Part shown: piece after piece, positions 11,566 through 23,052 of the stretch
Position numbering within the stretch: the stretch's first letter is position 1
Layout: every line of letters starts with the position of its first letter
Source of the DNA: Sycobia sp. Sy_11
Lineage: Eukaryota; Arthropoda; Insecta; Hymenoptera; Epichrysomallidae
DNA length: 64,000 bases
Assembly (NCBI GenBank): GCA_018907035.1
Contig: JACCIC010000027.1
Span: forward strand, 3,911,001 to 3,975,000
Direction: 5' to 3'
The notes under the pieces: model-generated
Seen by the model: only the letters and a program-made list of their open reading frames with translations
Databases searched by the model: none
Told to the model about the DNA's origin: nothing
Program-made: the position numbers and the translations under genes

Positions 11566-11934
11566 CCAACGACAAGAGCATGCGGTAAACAAAGATTATC
11601 GTTATTGTTAATGGAAAGTATAGATCTCTGTGCAACGCTATCTATTGTTCAATTCTTTTTCCGATGAAAACTACTTACAACTGGCATATTAATAAAAATA
11701 GCTTGTAAAACAAATGTATTGTTAATTTGAAAACTGCCATTGATCTGCGTTAAACTACTAATCAAGCTCCATAAATCTTCGTTCAAAAAACTCATCATCG
11801 TCAACTTTTTCTATGAGCGGAGCCTCGATATTGGACATATTTATCGCTACCAATATTCTATAATAAATTTTATAATGAGATACATTTTTATTAAAGCTAT
11901 CAACATGATTTCTTTTATTAGGCTATTTAATTCA

Positions 11935-12417
11935 TTAATTATAACAATATTTACCATTTTGTTCAACGTAATCTACGGAAACTCTGTTTCTAATACTATT
12001 ATTTCCAGAATTTACCCGTTCTAAATATTGCTCCAAATTCTCTAAAACCAGAGGAGATCTAATAAAAAGCTGCCTCTGGTATCTCACTATTCTCGACACA
12101 CTACACTGTTTAAGTAAAAAGCACATTTCGCGTTTTACAGCACTAACACCCAAAACACGGACACGAATACGCCAAATAGTACCACATCTTCTGCGAACCA
12201 GAAAATAATTATATTGCAGTGATGCAGCGAATTGCAAATTTGCTGCATCACTGCAAAAAAATAATTTACCGTACATTATCCATTGCGAAGCTCTGTGAAT
12301 TTTACTACCCAAAAACGTATGTAGATCTACTATGCACACAATTCTCGAGCTTACTAAAAGATATGGGTTTAGACCCTCGTATTTTATAGCAGTGAAATTG
12401 AACGTGATACGAAGCAT
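11935..12417 (-). pseudogene. unrecognised 160-codon frame at the 5' end of copy A
   Basis: Same strand as, and upstream of, the polymerase. The frame is open for 160 codons with a complex composition, starting MLRITFNFTAIKYEG and rich in Arg, Cys and Leu towards its end. I cannot assign a family. It may be a frame-shifted piece of another Maverick gene or a polymerase-upstream ORF. It contains the near-perfect hairpin at 12,214-12,256, which is unusual inside coding sequence. Confidence 0.35.
12214..12256. repeat. near-perfect 20-bp hairpin
   Basis: Positions 12,214-12,233 pair with 12,237-12,256 around a 3-nt loop. The outer 15 bp are perfect and the inner part has one G-U pair. The outer arm is TTGCAGTGATGCAGC. 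Confidence 0.85.
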
Positions 12418-12424
12418 CTTTTAC

Positions 12425-13200
12425 AAGATCATTTAGATATCATCTTTCCATATGTTTATTTCACCGATTGCCTTTTATTTATAATAAAAAGAAGTCGAAT
12501 TACAACATGTAATTATAAAACTCAAGACTCACTAGTCGTATATGGGTAACAAAAACTAATCAGCTATTTAATATAACGACCTTCTTGAAGAACGACACGT
12601 TCGTAGACGAAATAAGAATATTTTTGTTGAGAGTGGTTCAATTTCTTATAAAACGTATTTCGAAGATGGCTTACGTTATAACTCTTTTTAAAACAGGATT
12701 TCGTAATAAGAGTATGAGCATCTGCTTTGCCATATATCTTTTGTCGGCAGGAAGCAATGATTTAAATCGAAGCCACAAAGAGTAAATATCTTTGGCTTAT
12801 TACATTAATATTCACATTTCCCCAACGTACATATGTCTTTCAACATGTATCACGTATATATATGCTAGGTATGAATTGCATTTAGGATGTAAGCGCATAT
12901 TTCTGAAAAAGATCAGTGGAATCAACTACATCCGTTCCTTCTTTCGTCGTCAATTTTAAGATAAGCAATCGTGCGAATGTCGCTGACCAAAAAGGGTATT
13001 AAATTTAATGGCTTTCCGTTTATATCGTACAATAGATTGAAATAAAATATTAACTATATTAACATACTCTATAATAATTGCGTGCGAAATATATGAATCA
13101 TTATTAAAAAAAGTTAACATGAACTACGCATATTTACTACACATATATAATATTAAAATTCATTCTGTAAGAGCGACAAAATTTGTCATCGATTAGGTTC
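12425..13200. other. AT-rich flank without recognised gene
   Basis: A 66-codon frame (12,585-12,785, plus) has no recognisable motif. Otherwise there are frequent stops and no repeat structure. The right-hand limit of Maverick copy A probably lies in or before this stretch, but no terminal inverted repeat was found. Confidence 0.5.
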
Positions 13201-13249
13201 ATACTATACACTCTAACCGTTTCTTACCAGCCTGTACCCCCTCTTATTC

Positions 13250-13420
13250 TATATAAAACTATTTCGAAGACGAAAGGATTGTCAGTAGATTCAGAGACGT
13301 TGGAGTGTGGATATCGTAAATCAAACAGAGGATAATCGATTAGCCAAGTCCACGTATTCTATGAAAAGAATTTCAAAAGCAAAAGAACCGTAAAGGTAAT
13401 ATATTCAATTTTTTACTTTT
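13250..13420 (+). promoter_or_regulatory. TATA/Inr core promoter candidate with 5' exon
   Basis: TATATAAAAC occurs at about 13,251-13,259, and the arthropod initiator TCAGT follows at 13,282, about 29 nt downstream, which is the standard spacing. Transcription to the right would give a short leader ending at a possible splice donor, AAAG then GTAATA, at about 13,397. No coding frame follows that I can assign. The leader is unlike the surrounding AT-rich DNA. The assignment rests on motif spacing only. Confidence 0.45.
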
Positions 13421-13689
13421 CAAATTATTTTCGAAATATAATATCAGTTGATGCGAGAGGACCATCGCTTAAGAAAGATATTTTCGTATGAGCATGACGC
13501 AATCTCCTTTGTACGTCCTTTTGAACAGCGCTACGTATGGACGGGTTTAATCGGAAAATTTATTTCAGCTCCACAATGCTGTACAGATGGTGTTAATGTA
13601 AAATAGAAAATGTAAAGAGTTTTATATTAAAACGTTAAAGTCAAATTCCACCGTGTACATATTCTACCCGGCGCGCAGCCGCTGGCGGT

Positions 13690-14090
13690 GAGTGGAGAAA
13701 GTGTGCGAGTCTCGTTACGAAGAGCCGCACAAAAGAGAGAAGTCGATAGATGGTTTATACATATCCGTGTTCGAATTCGATTAAATGTAAAAAGTAAGGC
13801 GTAAAACACCACTGGCGTACGAAGGCTAGTAGAGTATAGAAAGAGTGGGCGAGGCTCGGTGCGAAGATCCGCACAAAAGAGAGAGGCCGATAACAGGCTC
13901 CTATCGGAGGACGAAGCAACGGGTCGCTCTCTTCTTCTATTGCACTCTATTTCTATGCAATCCATGCACGTATGTTAAAATCTTAGTCATTCGGATAGAT
14001 TTTTTAGCTAGAGCGCGCGGCCACTGGTGCCGATAGGCAGAACGGGCGAGATTCGGTGCGAAGATCCGCACAAAAGAGAGAGACCGATAG
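13690..14090. repeat. three diverged copies of a hairpin-containing repeat
   Basis: A shared core, GTGCGAAGATCCGCAC followed by AAAAGAGAGAG and CGATAG, occurs at 13,859-13,874 and 14,056-14,071, with a degenerate version at 13,714-13,730. A fourth, inverted copy is at 17,245-17,259. The core is itself an inverted repeat (GTGCG/CGCAC). Similar sequence extends to either side, for instance a CACTGG block upstream. Spacing is about 145 and 197 bp, so it is not a strict tandem array. Confidence 0.7.
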
Positions 14091-14117
14091 CCAGCTGCTT
14101 TCGGCCCAATGACGCAA

Positions 14118-14118
<1 letters not shown>

Positions 14119-14150
<32 letters not shown>
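14119..14150. repeat. (CT)n microsatellite
   Basis: Perfect CT run next to the hairpin repeats, followed by a GTGCGTGCG / TATATA-rich segment. Confidence 0.9.
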
Positions 14151-14153
<3 letters not shown>

Positions 14154-14692
14154 TCTACGTTGCATGTGTGCATGCGTGCGCGCGTACATATATAAATATA
14201 TATATATATACACATATCTACACATACATATGCACAAATATAAATCGCTAAACGCTTATGGAGAGACACCCCCTTATCACCTCTTCAAAGGTCGATAAAA
14301 AACAATAAAAGCAATTAAAAAGTAATAAAAACATTTTTAATTATCACATGGGTCAGATTTCAGTTCAATCGCCAGACACTCTGGGGGGGGGGGGTTCTTG
14401 CTTCGGGTTGGCGCCAAAGAGGGGAAGAGGGAGATTTGTTATATTTCTCCATTAGCATTATATACTACTTCCGTTGTATAAAAGACTTCATTAGTGAGTG
14501 ACTACACTATCAAATAGACTGAATGAGTGTGTTGTGGCAAATATCCCTGTTGTAAATAGTATCAGACGTGTGTTCGATGTGTGAACTTCTACTTTATATT
14601 TAATAAGTGTTCTTTCATTGTCAAAGTGTTACTTTGATTTTTGAACATCGAACATGACCAGATGTTGAATTGTCTCTAATAATTTGAAAATT

Positions 14693-15435
14693 GATTGGTT
14701 TCAAAAACCTACATTTTGGAGAAGATTTTTAAATTTTCATTCACACCATCCTGCATCTCAAAAAATTGGGGTTATGTACTCTCTTATCGACAAAGTCATA
14801 AGATTATTTGATAAATAATTTCATTATAAAAATTCTAAACTTGTTAGTAAATTTTTATACCATAACGATTATCCAAAATTTTTTACTAATAAATAAATAA
14901 ATCAAATAATAAATAAATCAAAAAGAATTAATAAATTTAAATATTCTTTAAACAGCGCAAATTTAACTAATAATATGAAGAAGAAAAAAATAATTCTATT
15001 GTCATATATACCGAGTTTACAAAAACATTTTAAAATATTCTTAAATCTTTTAATACTTCGATTGTCAATTGTCTTTATAATAAATAAAAAAATTTATTAA
15101 ATTATGTAAAGACCATAATGATTTCACTTCTTTATCTGATGTTATTTATAAATTATTTTGTAAAAATTGTACATATTTATATGGACAAACAACTAGTAAA
15201 CTTAAATATCGTCGAAAAAAACATATAAGTAAACACAATAGATTAAAATCTACTCTACGTCAACATATTAAAAAAACTAATCATTCTTTTGATTCATATA
15301 ATGTAAAAATAATGAATATTGAAACTAATATATAAAATCGACTATTTTCTGTAATGGATTTTTATACATATACAAAAACATTCTTTAAACAGACAATATG
15401 GCACAACCAAATTACGACAAGATTATAGCACATTT
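14693..15435 (+). mobile_element. Penelope-like element fragment (RT C-terminus and GIY-YIG endonuclease)
   Basis: Plus-strand translation gives DWFQKPTFWRRFLNFHSHHP and KIGVMYSLIDKVIRL at 14,693-14,815, the conserved end of the Penelope reverse transcriptase. A GIY-YIG-type segment follows at about 15,135-15,335: VIYKLFCKNCTYLYGQTT and KLKYRRKKHISKHN. In Penelope-like elements these two domains make up the single ORF, in this order. Stops interrupt both parts and there is an AT-rich gap between them, so the copy is dead and 5'-truncated. No terminal repeat was located next to it. Confidence 0.8.
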
Positions 15436-15586
15436 CTAAATATTAGTAACTTGAATTCTATTTATTGTATATGTGTAGGAGCTATACGTAATGATAGACA
15501 CTATCTTGAAATATAAATAATTTCATGACATAAACGTTTCAAATACACACAGGTATGCGTGTGCGCACACACGCACACGCAAAATA

Positions 15587-15850
15587 AAAAATTTATATAA
15601 AATATTTTTCTAAATTGAATAATATATTAAGACAAAAATACATACAATAACGTTTTAAAGCAATGGATCATTAAAACAAATGGCTAAGTGCATTTTATAT
15701 GCATCCCTATATATAACAGCATGTATAGTTTACACAAATATATCTCAAACTCTGAAAAATAATAAAAAAGAAATATTTTTAATGGAAATGCAGCTTAATA
15801 AAGTAATGAGATGATTTACAAATAGCCGAGATTATATTCACATCATTTGG
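15587..15850 (+). repeat. AT-rich dispersed repeat, copy 1
   Basis: It shares blocks such as TTTTTCTAAATTGA, ATGGATCATTAAAACAAATG and AATGGAAATGCAGCTT with copies at 16,493-16,903 (same strand) and 27,355-27,650 (opposite strand). It is non-coding and of unknown family. It is shorter than copy 2 because a middle portion is missing. Confidence 0.75.
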
Positions 15851-16492
15851 TCCATGTGTGGACTCATAAAAAAGAGTTAATTATGATTTCACTGTTATGA
15901 TTGCACCTGATTGTACTGTATGTTGTTAGAGGTTATTATGATATTAAAGCCTCTTACAATATACTAGATATTAAAACGTTTTATTATATCAACAAGCGCG
16001 GCAGGGCCACGATATATTATAGTAAAGCGAGTTACTATATAAAGAGTCTTACTCTGAACTTTTTCTACAATTTGAGGCGTCTGAATCTGAGCTTTTTTGC
16101 TATGTATTTCTATTACTATATGTATAAAAAAATATTTCTGACCATTTTCTATAGTAACACACAGAGTTTGACATTAAAAACTGCTTTTTAGCGAAAAATA
16201 AATAAAGCGGGAAACGATTCTTTAGGTTATAAATAGTAGAAATGAATTGAAAAATTAAAGATAAATACTTGATAAATAATTTTTCTTTTAGATTTAAAAT
16301 TCGAAGTGAATTTAGAAGTAAATAGTGTAGCGGCCGTGCTATGCCAGCGGTTCTCAAACTCGCCTTCGTGGCGCTACCGCGGCACGTGACACTCAAAACG
16401 TTAGCGAACTCAACTGTTCTGGCCGTGAAGTCTAAGAATAGAGAGAGAATAAATGCCCAAAAAATGATAAAAAAAACTTTATATATTATATA

Positions 16493-16903
16493 TAAACTTT
16501 ATATAAAAATTTTTCTAAATTGAGAAATATATTAAGGCAAAAATACAAACGTACTAATATATGTAATTATATTGCAAATCTTTTCATAGTTAAACAAAAA
16601 AGTGTTCATATACCAGAAAAATATTTATACAATATATGTATCTAAAATATATCGAAATTGATTAATAAAAATAAATTATATAACGGTTTTATAGATTAAA
16701 GTAATGGTCCATTAAAACAAATGGCTAACAAGTTCTTTTTATATTTCTCCCAATAAATAATAGCATGTATTTACATAAAGTACATTGGATCTAAAACTCT
16801 AAAAGACAATAATAAATAAAAGTTTTAATGGAAATGCAGCTTGAAAAAGTAGTGAGACATTTATAAATAGACGAGTGCATTTTCACATCATTTTGTATAT
16901 TTG
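16493..16903 (+). repeat. AT-rich dispersed repeat, copy 2 (longest)
   Basis: This is the longest copy of the family. Its left half matches the copy at 27,355-27,650, and its right half matches the one at 15,587-15,850. It has no coding frame. It may be a MITE or the non-coding end of a DNA transposon. Confidence 0.75.
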
Positions 16904-17152
16904 GAAGAAATAAAACCTTCTGGATTTTTCTGGAAGTGTTAATAAAAGGACAAATTGCATAAGTAGTATATAAACGCTTCTGGAGACACAAAAAACTTAC
17001 ACCATGCCACCTCTGGTGCCGACCTGAACAGGAAGTCAGAACAACTACTTCCCTCGAGCATCTGGAAGGTATACCGACACATGATCGCATGTAGATAATT
17101 AAAAATGTTTTTATTGAATGAATGCATGTAATACGTAGAGGAAGACACACCG

Positions 17153-17165
17153 AAAGAGAGAGAGA

Positions 17166-17196
<31 letters not shown>
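17153..17196. repeat. (GA)n microsatellite
   Basis: GA run with a few interruptions, next to the inverted copy of the hairpin repeat at 17,245. Confidence 0.9.
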
Positions 17197-18019
17197 TCAT
17201 TGTGTTGTGGATGCGACGAAGACAACTACTGATCTCTGTCTTTTGTGCGGATCTTCGCAGCGATTCTCCTCCGCTCTATATACTCGCCACCAGTGTACGC
17301 GCAGTCCGACCTATAATAACTATACGAAGAAATTTTGCGTTTTTGTGCAAAAATTTACATTTTTACTATTACAATAACAGTTTTGTTTGTGGAGATTACA
17401 ACATTTTTCAATCAGACTCGTCCACAAGTAGAATTGTTCATTCGCGAAGGCTCCGCAGCCTCGAAGTGGAAAGTTCGGCATAGGTAATATAAAATATTAT
17501 TTCCTGACTAATGAGGAAATACGATACGGAGATATAGGTAAAGAAGGAGATGGCATCATACTTACATGAATATATCTTTCTTAACAGCGCTGGAGTCCGC
17601 GCTTTTTATTACTCGAAGTATTACGACTACTTATCAAAAAAATTTGAACAGTAAAATTAATGAGTATTCGAATAAGCATGATTTAGCTATACTAAGTAAA
17701 GCTATACTAATTAATAGTCTATGACTGGGAGTGCTGCTCATATGAAATCTTTAGGAAATTCATCTGTACCTTTGGCATGTGATTTGAAGTGGTGTACGGC
17801 CTTGTGTATCATTTTTAGATATAGTAGTAAAACTAAATGATGGGACAGTGGGAGAGTTGGAAGAAGGATGATGTGTACGACAGGAATATGTTGAAGAAGG
17901 GCTCGAATCTGTCGATATGGTCGCAAAGTATTGATTGAGGCTATCAATTTCTATTTTGCAAGCAGGAGTGTCATGACTCTTTGCCAGATCTAAGGTACTC
18001 AATTCTTTCCAGAGTTGGC

Positions 18020-18360
18020 TAGAGTCTTTTATTTTGGATAGTCACTATTGATAGTGATGTTACCTTGAGGATTCAATTATTTTCGAAGTCATATGTTTTG
18101 ACCTCCTATACTTTTGGAGAGCAATTTACAGTCTAGAGCGTCTATACTTGCGATAGAGAAGAATACGCTTCTGAATTTGCTCTTTGGTATATTTAGAGCA
18201 CCAAAAATATACAGATTTTTTATGGAAGGATGAGGTTACTAATGGAACAGAGCGGGTTAGGTGTTCAAACAAATAGGTATTCAGACAATTTAGAGTAGTC
18301 TCTATGTCACATCCCTCAATTATGGTTGACCTGTTACATGATTCTAAGTAAGAGAACAAA
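18020..18360 (-). pseudogene. possible LINE linker-region remnant
   Basis: The minus strand encodes TKEQIQKRILLYRKYRRSR, which resembles the basic Tyr/Arg-rich linker between endonuclease and RT domains in jockey-type LINEs. No endonuclease or RT catalytic motif is visible around it. The remainder of 17,500-18,400 is unrecognised. This is a weak call. Confidence 0.25.
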
Positions 18361-18417
18361 TGGTGAGTGTTGAGCTTATTAAAATTATACTAGGAGAAAT
18401 TTCTCTGGATAGGTGGA

Positions 18418-18460
18418 GAGAGAGTGAGAGAGAGAGAGAGAAAGGGAGACAGAGAGAAGA
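18418..18460. repeat. imperfect (GA)n microsatellite
   Basis: GAGA-rich run with T and A interruptions. Confidence 0.85.
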
Positions 18461-18931
18461 AGTGATGACAGCCAGAATCTGCCATGTAGCCTACTATTTA
18501 TTACATGCAATATTCCCAAGTTAGATTAGAGGTTATCCTTTTTCAGTGCATCCGCACGCGCATTTCACATCCCTGTACTAGGTCTTCTCATGAGCGGACC
18601 GCCTTTCTCCCTATCATCTCACATACGCGCGAGTTGCTCGTGATTATGTAGCTGTCTACGTATGAACAGTAAATATATATAATTACCGTGTGTTTTGCCC
18701 TACGTGTCCCGAGACCGGCGAGGAGTGGGTAGCCCACGAGCTACTGCTTATATATGTCTGCATATAATTACAAATAAATAAATACCGTGTTGTTATTATA
18801 ACGTGTATTCCACGTGCGCTTCCATTTTTCTTTTATAACTACCGCCGGAGAAAGCGTTACGTCAAAGTAAACGCGCACACACATCAACAAACGTCAACCC
18901 GATAATTAACTGCGATAATCACCATTACTAT

Positions 18932-18935
<4 letters not shown>

Positions 18936-18962
<27 letters not shown>
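18936..18962. repeat. (TA)n array, left of inserted LTR
   Basis: TA run broken off exactly at the start of the solo LTR; it resumes at 19,667. Confidence 0.9.
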
Positions 18963-18965
<3 letters not shown>

Positions 18966-19666
18966 AACGGTGCGCGTACCTACCTCGAACACGAGGATTC
19001 ACGAACACGAATCGATGGGACGGCACACGCAGAGTCAGAGAAGAGAGAGAGAGAGAGAGAGAGAGTGAGAATAGCGTGCTGCAACTTACAATCGGGGCAC
19101 CGAAGTTGTCGTTGTTGTCCGCTGATGATAGGAGGCGGCGGCGGTAAGCCCAGGACGTACGACAGTACACTCTCGGCAGACGTTTCAGGCGGTGTTCCCG
19201 CTCGTCGGTAGCCCCGGGATAGGGCGGTCACTCCGTACAAGCAGGGGCCGGGTGGCAGGCTCGTTAGCTCAAGCCCTGCAACTGCGTTCGCGGGACGAAC
19301 TTCGCGAATCTCAGCCTGGAGGGCGGCAAAGAGCGCGAACAGCACAAAGAAGGCCCAAAAAAGAATCTCACGAGGCGACAGCGGAACTCGATGAAGCTCG
19401 TCTCTAGCTCAAAAATTTACTTGCGCGTAGCACGACAGTCCTCTCTCTACTCTAAATTTGCGCGCGCGATGATCTATGCCAATTCCCCGCTCTCTCGCTC
19501 TCACTCACTTACCTCCCCGCCAGTGTATCGGTGCCTCGGCCTGTAACAAACTATTTACATATAAACAACAGATATTATATACACATATTTACACAGACTA
19601 CAATGGGAGAGAGAGCATATGAACGTGGGATAGCAAGCGTAAGCGGTACTTGCGATCCCTGTCACA
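18963..19666 (-). mobile_element. solo gypsy-type LTR inserted in a (TA)n array
   Basis: Read on the minus strand the 704-bp block starts TGTGACAGGGATCGC and ends CACCGTTACA, giving canonical TG...CA ends. It is flanked on both sides by ATAT, a 4-bp target duplication that cannot be told from the host TA array. Base composition changes abruptly at both edges, from pure TA to GC-rich. It contains a (GA)n stretch at 19,039-19,066. The 121-codon minus-strand frame at 18,980-19,345 is low-complexity and probably not a gene. No internal retroelement region is attached, so it is a recombined solo LTR. Confidence 0.65.
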
Positions 19667-19667
19667 A

Positions 19668-19719
<52 letters not shown>
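19667..19719. repeat. (TA)n array, right of inserted LTR
   Basis: Continuation of the TA array on the other side of the LTR. Confidence 0.9.
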
Positions 19720-19723
<4 letters not shown>

Positions 19724-19849
19724 TACACTAAAATTGGAATAAATCATTTTGAGGGGGTTTTGCGCCCACTGTGATTAACTAACAGAATGAGCGTCTAGTG
19801 AGCCTGTATTATTAGCTTCTTCATGTGCGCTGCCAGAGGAATTTCACAC

Positions 19850-20430
19850 ACGCTACTATTAATGCGCTTCCCCACGTCACGCCGCTGAGCCCTTCCCATC
19901 AGTCTGCTGTGAACGCAAAGAAAACGTTTGTAGAGCTTAGCCAACGCTTAATCCAATTTTCATACACCTATTGTAAGCTTTACCTGGATTGCCTTCAGTT
20001 CCTTTAGCGAATTACTTTTTATGGCTTCAATGGACTCATGGTGCGTTCTCCGAAGCCGATTTTTGAGTTTCGGAAAGAGGAAAAAGTTACAGGGAGCCAA
20101 ATCTGGGGAATACGGTTGCTGAGCGATGACTTTTCTTTCTTATTCCTCGAAAAAATTAGACACAATCATGCTGAACCGAATTCATGGTGAACCAACCCAT
20201 AGTAATCGACAAAAACGACGAGCATCTGCTTGATTTGCGACCGACTTTAATGTGGTTTTTTCGTTTTCAGCTCATTTTTGGAGCGCCATTCGCTAGACTG
20301 TTGGACAGTTTCGACGTCATATTTATAAACCCATGTCTCGGCACGAGTAATAATGCGTTTGATAAATGTAGGATCCTCTCAAGTACTGCATGTTTGACCT
20401 CCCAGTACTGCATACCCAATAATACAGAGC
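19850..20430 (-). pseudogene. mariner-superfamily transposase relic
   Basis: Minus-strand translation gives IAQQPYSPDLAPCNFFLFPK and then KNRLRRTHHESIEAIK at about 20,010-20,130. The third catalytic position, normally Asp in the APCD motif, is Asn here. Upstream, a separate frame gives WVGSP and HHEF-type sequence around 20,170-20,200, and ITRAETW near 20,340. Frameshifts and stops break it. No terminal inverted repeats were identified. Confidence 0.7.
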
Positions 20431-20979
20431 ATATATAGAATCCTACTCAACTACTAACCGGCTGCTAAAGAGTCACACTTGACTTGATTATGATAGGACG
20501 ATACATCAGGTAATTTCAAAACTGTACTAAACGCTACGTGTACTTAGTATTAGTACTTAGTATTAGGTGTAGAACTAAATCCTTAACCTTTATTAGCTTC
20601 AGTGGCAAAACCTTTGATATGATCGGCCATGTACACTGTGACGTTTTTCATTATATTTTTAATAAAAATAAACAAAAAGTGAATATTGATGATCAGTGGC
20701 GTAGAAATGCGAGTTCGATTACTGAGAAGCAAAGACACGTTCTGTCTCATGGATCCTTCTGCCAATGGTCGATTTAAGGTAAAATTTACGCTAATACATT
20801 AGCTAAAACTATCGTTCAATAGTCTATTATGCAAATAAGGATAAAATCGTTTATACTGCACACGGAGATAATGAACGTCTCGCTGTAAAAATATTTTTCG
20901 GTCAATTGCCGAAAATAATTTTATTGGATATATCGAAAATAGAGCTTTTAATGGAAATCGTAATTTAATCCATTTAATT

Positions 20980-21320
20980 TGAAAACGTTAACATCAAATA
21001 TCTCTCTTTGTACATCGATCGTGTACAAATTCTGAGCAAATCTTTGCAGCCCCGTTTTACACCTAACTCAAATTTATATATAGACACCTTTCATATTCTA
21101 TTTTTGGGTACAGGTATACACTTTCGAATAGGTATACACACACAAATAGGTATACACTTTCGAAGAAGGTATTGGAATTAATTGAAATAATTATTTAAAA
21201 GGCTATTTTCTTACCACTTTTGTTCTCACACCTGATTTAGCAGCACACTGTGTGACGGACTGGAATCTCGTTATTTCGGAAAGTGTGCGCATAGAGGTAG
21301 GTTTCGAGCAATCCAAAACA
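20980..21320 (+). pseudogene. Maverick capsid-type protein segment (broken)
   Basis: Plus-strand segments YLSLYIDRVQILSKSLQP and HILFLGTGIHF (about 20,990-21,125) and, in another frame, TPDLAAHCVTDWNLVIS and VRIEVGFEQ (about 21,225-21,315) belong to the family annotated in arthropod genomes as F54H12.2-like, a Maverick virion protein thought to be capsid. The assignment to hexon-type major capsid protein is from general knowledge and not certain. A short repeated stretch built on AGGTATACAC (21,110-21,160) sits between the segments and marks a disruption. Confidence 0.6.
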
Positions 21321-21689
21321 CTAATAATTCTATGGTTTATGCAGAATAGCACAACGTTGTAGAGATTTATTCAAGTAGAAAAATTCTGGATTATTTTAAC
21401 ACTTAACGGATGGAGCTGGTAATAGAGGCAGCGACTGATATGGTGGATAGAACAGTATATATCAGTATATATCACGTTGGTAAAATTCATCATTACCTTC
21501 GGTGACACTCTATTGACAGGAGCGGTAAAAAGAAATGGATTACGTAACTAATATATAAGGTTTACACTATAAAGCGTTTATACATGGTTTTGTTCCAAGT
21601 TTTGTATCAATAAAGCGTTTCTTCCAAAAGAAATTGGAGTTACATCCGTGCAAGACAAAATTATATATTACTGATTTGTATAAGCACTT

Positions 21690-22140
21690 TTCATTTTGAA
21701 AGATTTACCTCACGATATATACAAGACTAAAATTATTGCAGTTTCAATTTACACTAAATTCAATGTTTTGAAGGTTCAATTTGTCTGCATAACTTACAGT
21801 TTTATCTATGTAATATAGCTAGAGACGCGCAACGAATATACGTACGGGGTGAAGATAAAGCTCAATATTTGAAATTATCTATGATACGCTGCATAATTAA
21901 TATCGAAATATACAATACATCGATCTCTGTTCGATTTAAAACCAATTAATCAAAAACTGGTTATGTTCACTTGTACCTGAAGAAGATTATCTGTGACGAG
22001 TTCACAGCGAAAATTTCTATAACGGTGATTTCAGTTTAAAGAATAGCAATATAAATCACACGTTAATTCTATTAGTAAAGCTGGAATTCATGAAGTGAGG
22101 GAATTCGAAAAAAGTGACCAAATAGCATTCTCAGATACAT
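21690..22140 (+). pseudogene. Maverick late-type protein segment, copy B
   Basis: Nucleotide similarity to copy A (6,950-6,440, inverted) is clear, for example CTATGTAATATAGCTAGAGA and CGCAACGAATATACGTACGG. Many substitutions and indels remove any long frame. It precedes the protease as in copy A. Confidence 0.7.
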
Positions 22141-22142
22141 CG

Positions 22143-22500
22143 CGACCATGAATACTATGGAGATTATGCCGGCTCTTAAAAATATACGAGCCAACTCCGT
22201 TGGAATATATGACGCTGCAGTAATATCAAATATAGCAAACATGAGCAAATGTAGCTCTCATCAGATTGAAAACTACTTCGATACCTATGGTCTTCTACCA
22301 ACATCGCCATATCATCTTATGCGTCTCAAGAGTACTTGTATACGATATAAATAGAATAAAAAATAAATTCAAGTTTCGATTTATAATTGTGCGGCGAATA
22401 TTGCATTGCATTTCTCTATTTTAGCTCTATTACGTATATACGCTTTTACTATAATATTTGCATGCGAAATGCATGACGGAAAGAAGCATTGGTAGCATTT
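22143..22500 (+). pseudogene. adenain-like protease, copy B (broken)
   Basis: The open part (22,148-22,354) starts MNTMEIMPALKNIRANS and ends with ENYFDTYGLLP and SPYHLMRLKS, matching the Asp-containing region of the copy A protease. The His-containing core, HWIAFY in copy A, is lost. A degenerate Cys-region match (NCAANIALHF) follows at about 22,388-22,420. It is not functional. Confidence 0.7.
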
Positions 22501-23052
22501 TTTTATAAAAAGATTATTCCAAAACTAAGAAAAAAATATATAATATTCCGCGTAGGAATTAACACGTTTCTTCGCAGCATCACTATCGCAGCTAGATTTT
22601 GTAATCATTCTTATACATTGATGATGAAAATTTTTATATTATATTATATAAATTATTATAAAAATTAATATTTTTATTATAAAAATGCAATAGAATATTT
22701 CAATAAATGTAGAACTTTTTAATTCTTTGCGATTATTATTTCCACCTACTCCATTATTTCCTTTACATGATAATTGTAAATAAAAATGAATTTATATAAT
22801 TTACTTTTTATTAAGATCATATCTATAATTCTTAAATATACTAACTCGAAAAAAGAGTAGCACTTTCATATTTTTGAAATCATATATTGACATCATTCTA
22901 AAGGCTACGATGACGTATTCTCTGAGGTTACAAGTCTAAACTTACAAGACTTACTCAAATATTTAAAATAATACCAGCCGATATTTATGGGAAATATTTA
23001 ATCCTGTCGTTAGAAATAATATAACAAGACAATAGAAAACTTATTAGAATAT

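Larger units (their letters stand above)
4600..12420 (-). mobile_element. Maverick/Polinton (adintovirus-like) relic, copy A
   Basis: Broken genes run on the minus strand in this order: family-B DNA polymerase (about 11,565 to 8,240), pX-like protein, VPENM-type late protein, a further late-type protein, adenain-type protease and a Glu-rich terminal ORF. This combination, with polymerase, pX-like protein and adenain protease together, is diagnostic of Mavericks/adintoviruses. The retroviral-type integrase, packaging ATPase, hexon and penton are not found here. The part from 7,185 to 4,600 has a second, inverted-orientation copy at 21.7-24.25 kb, and similarity between the two fades beyond about 4,600. 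No terminal inverted repeats were identified, so outer limits are approximate. Multiple stops and frameshifts indicate a dead copy. Confidence 0.85.

Noticed and set aside
13937..14269. 110- and 77-codon minus-strand frames
   Set aside because: They cross the (CT)n array and the hairpin repeats; the RERERE and YIYIY runs show low-complexity origin.
16791..17225. 144-codon minus-strand frame
   Set aside because: Starts in the (GA)n array and runs through AT-rich repeat copy 2; no conserved motif.
18980..19345. 121-codon frame with signal-like start
   Set aside because: Lies wholly inside the solo LTR and includes the (GA)n run; LTRs rarely encode protein.
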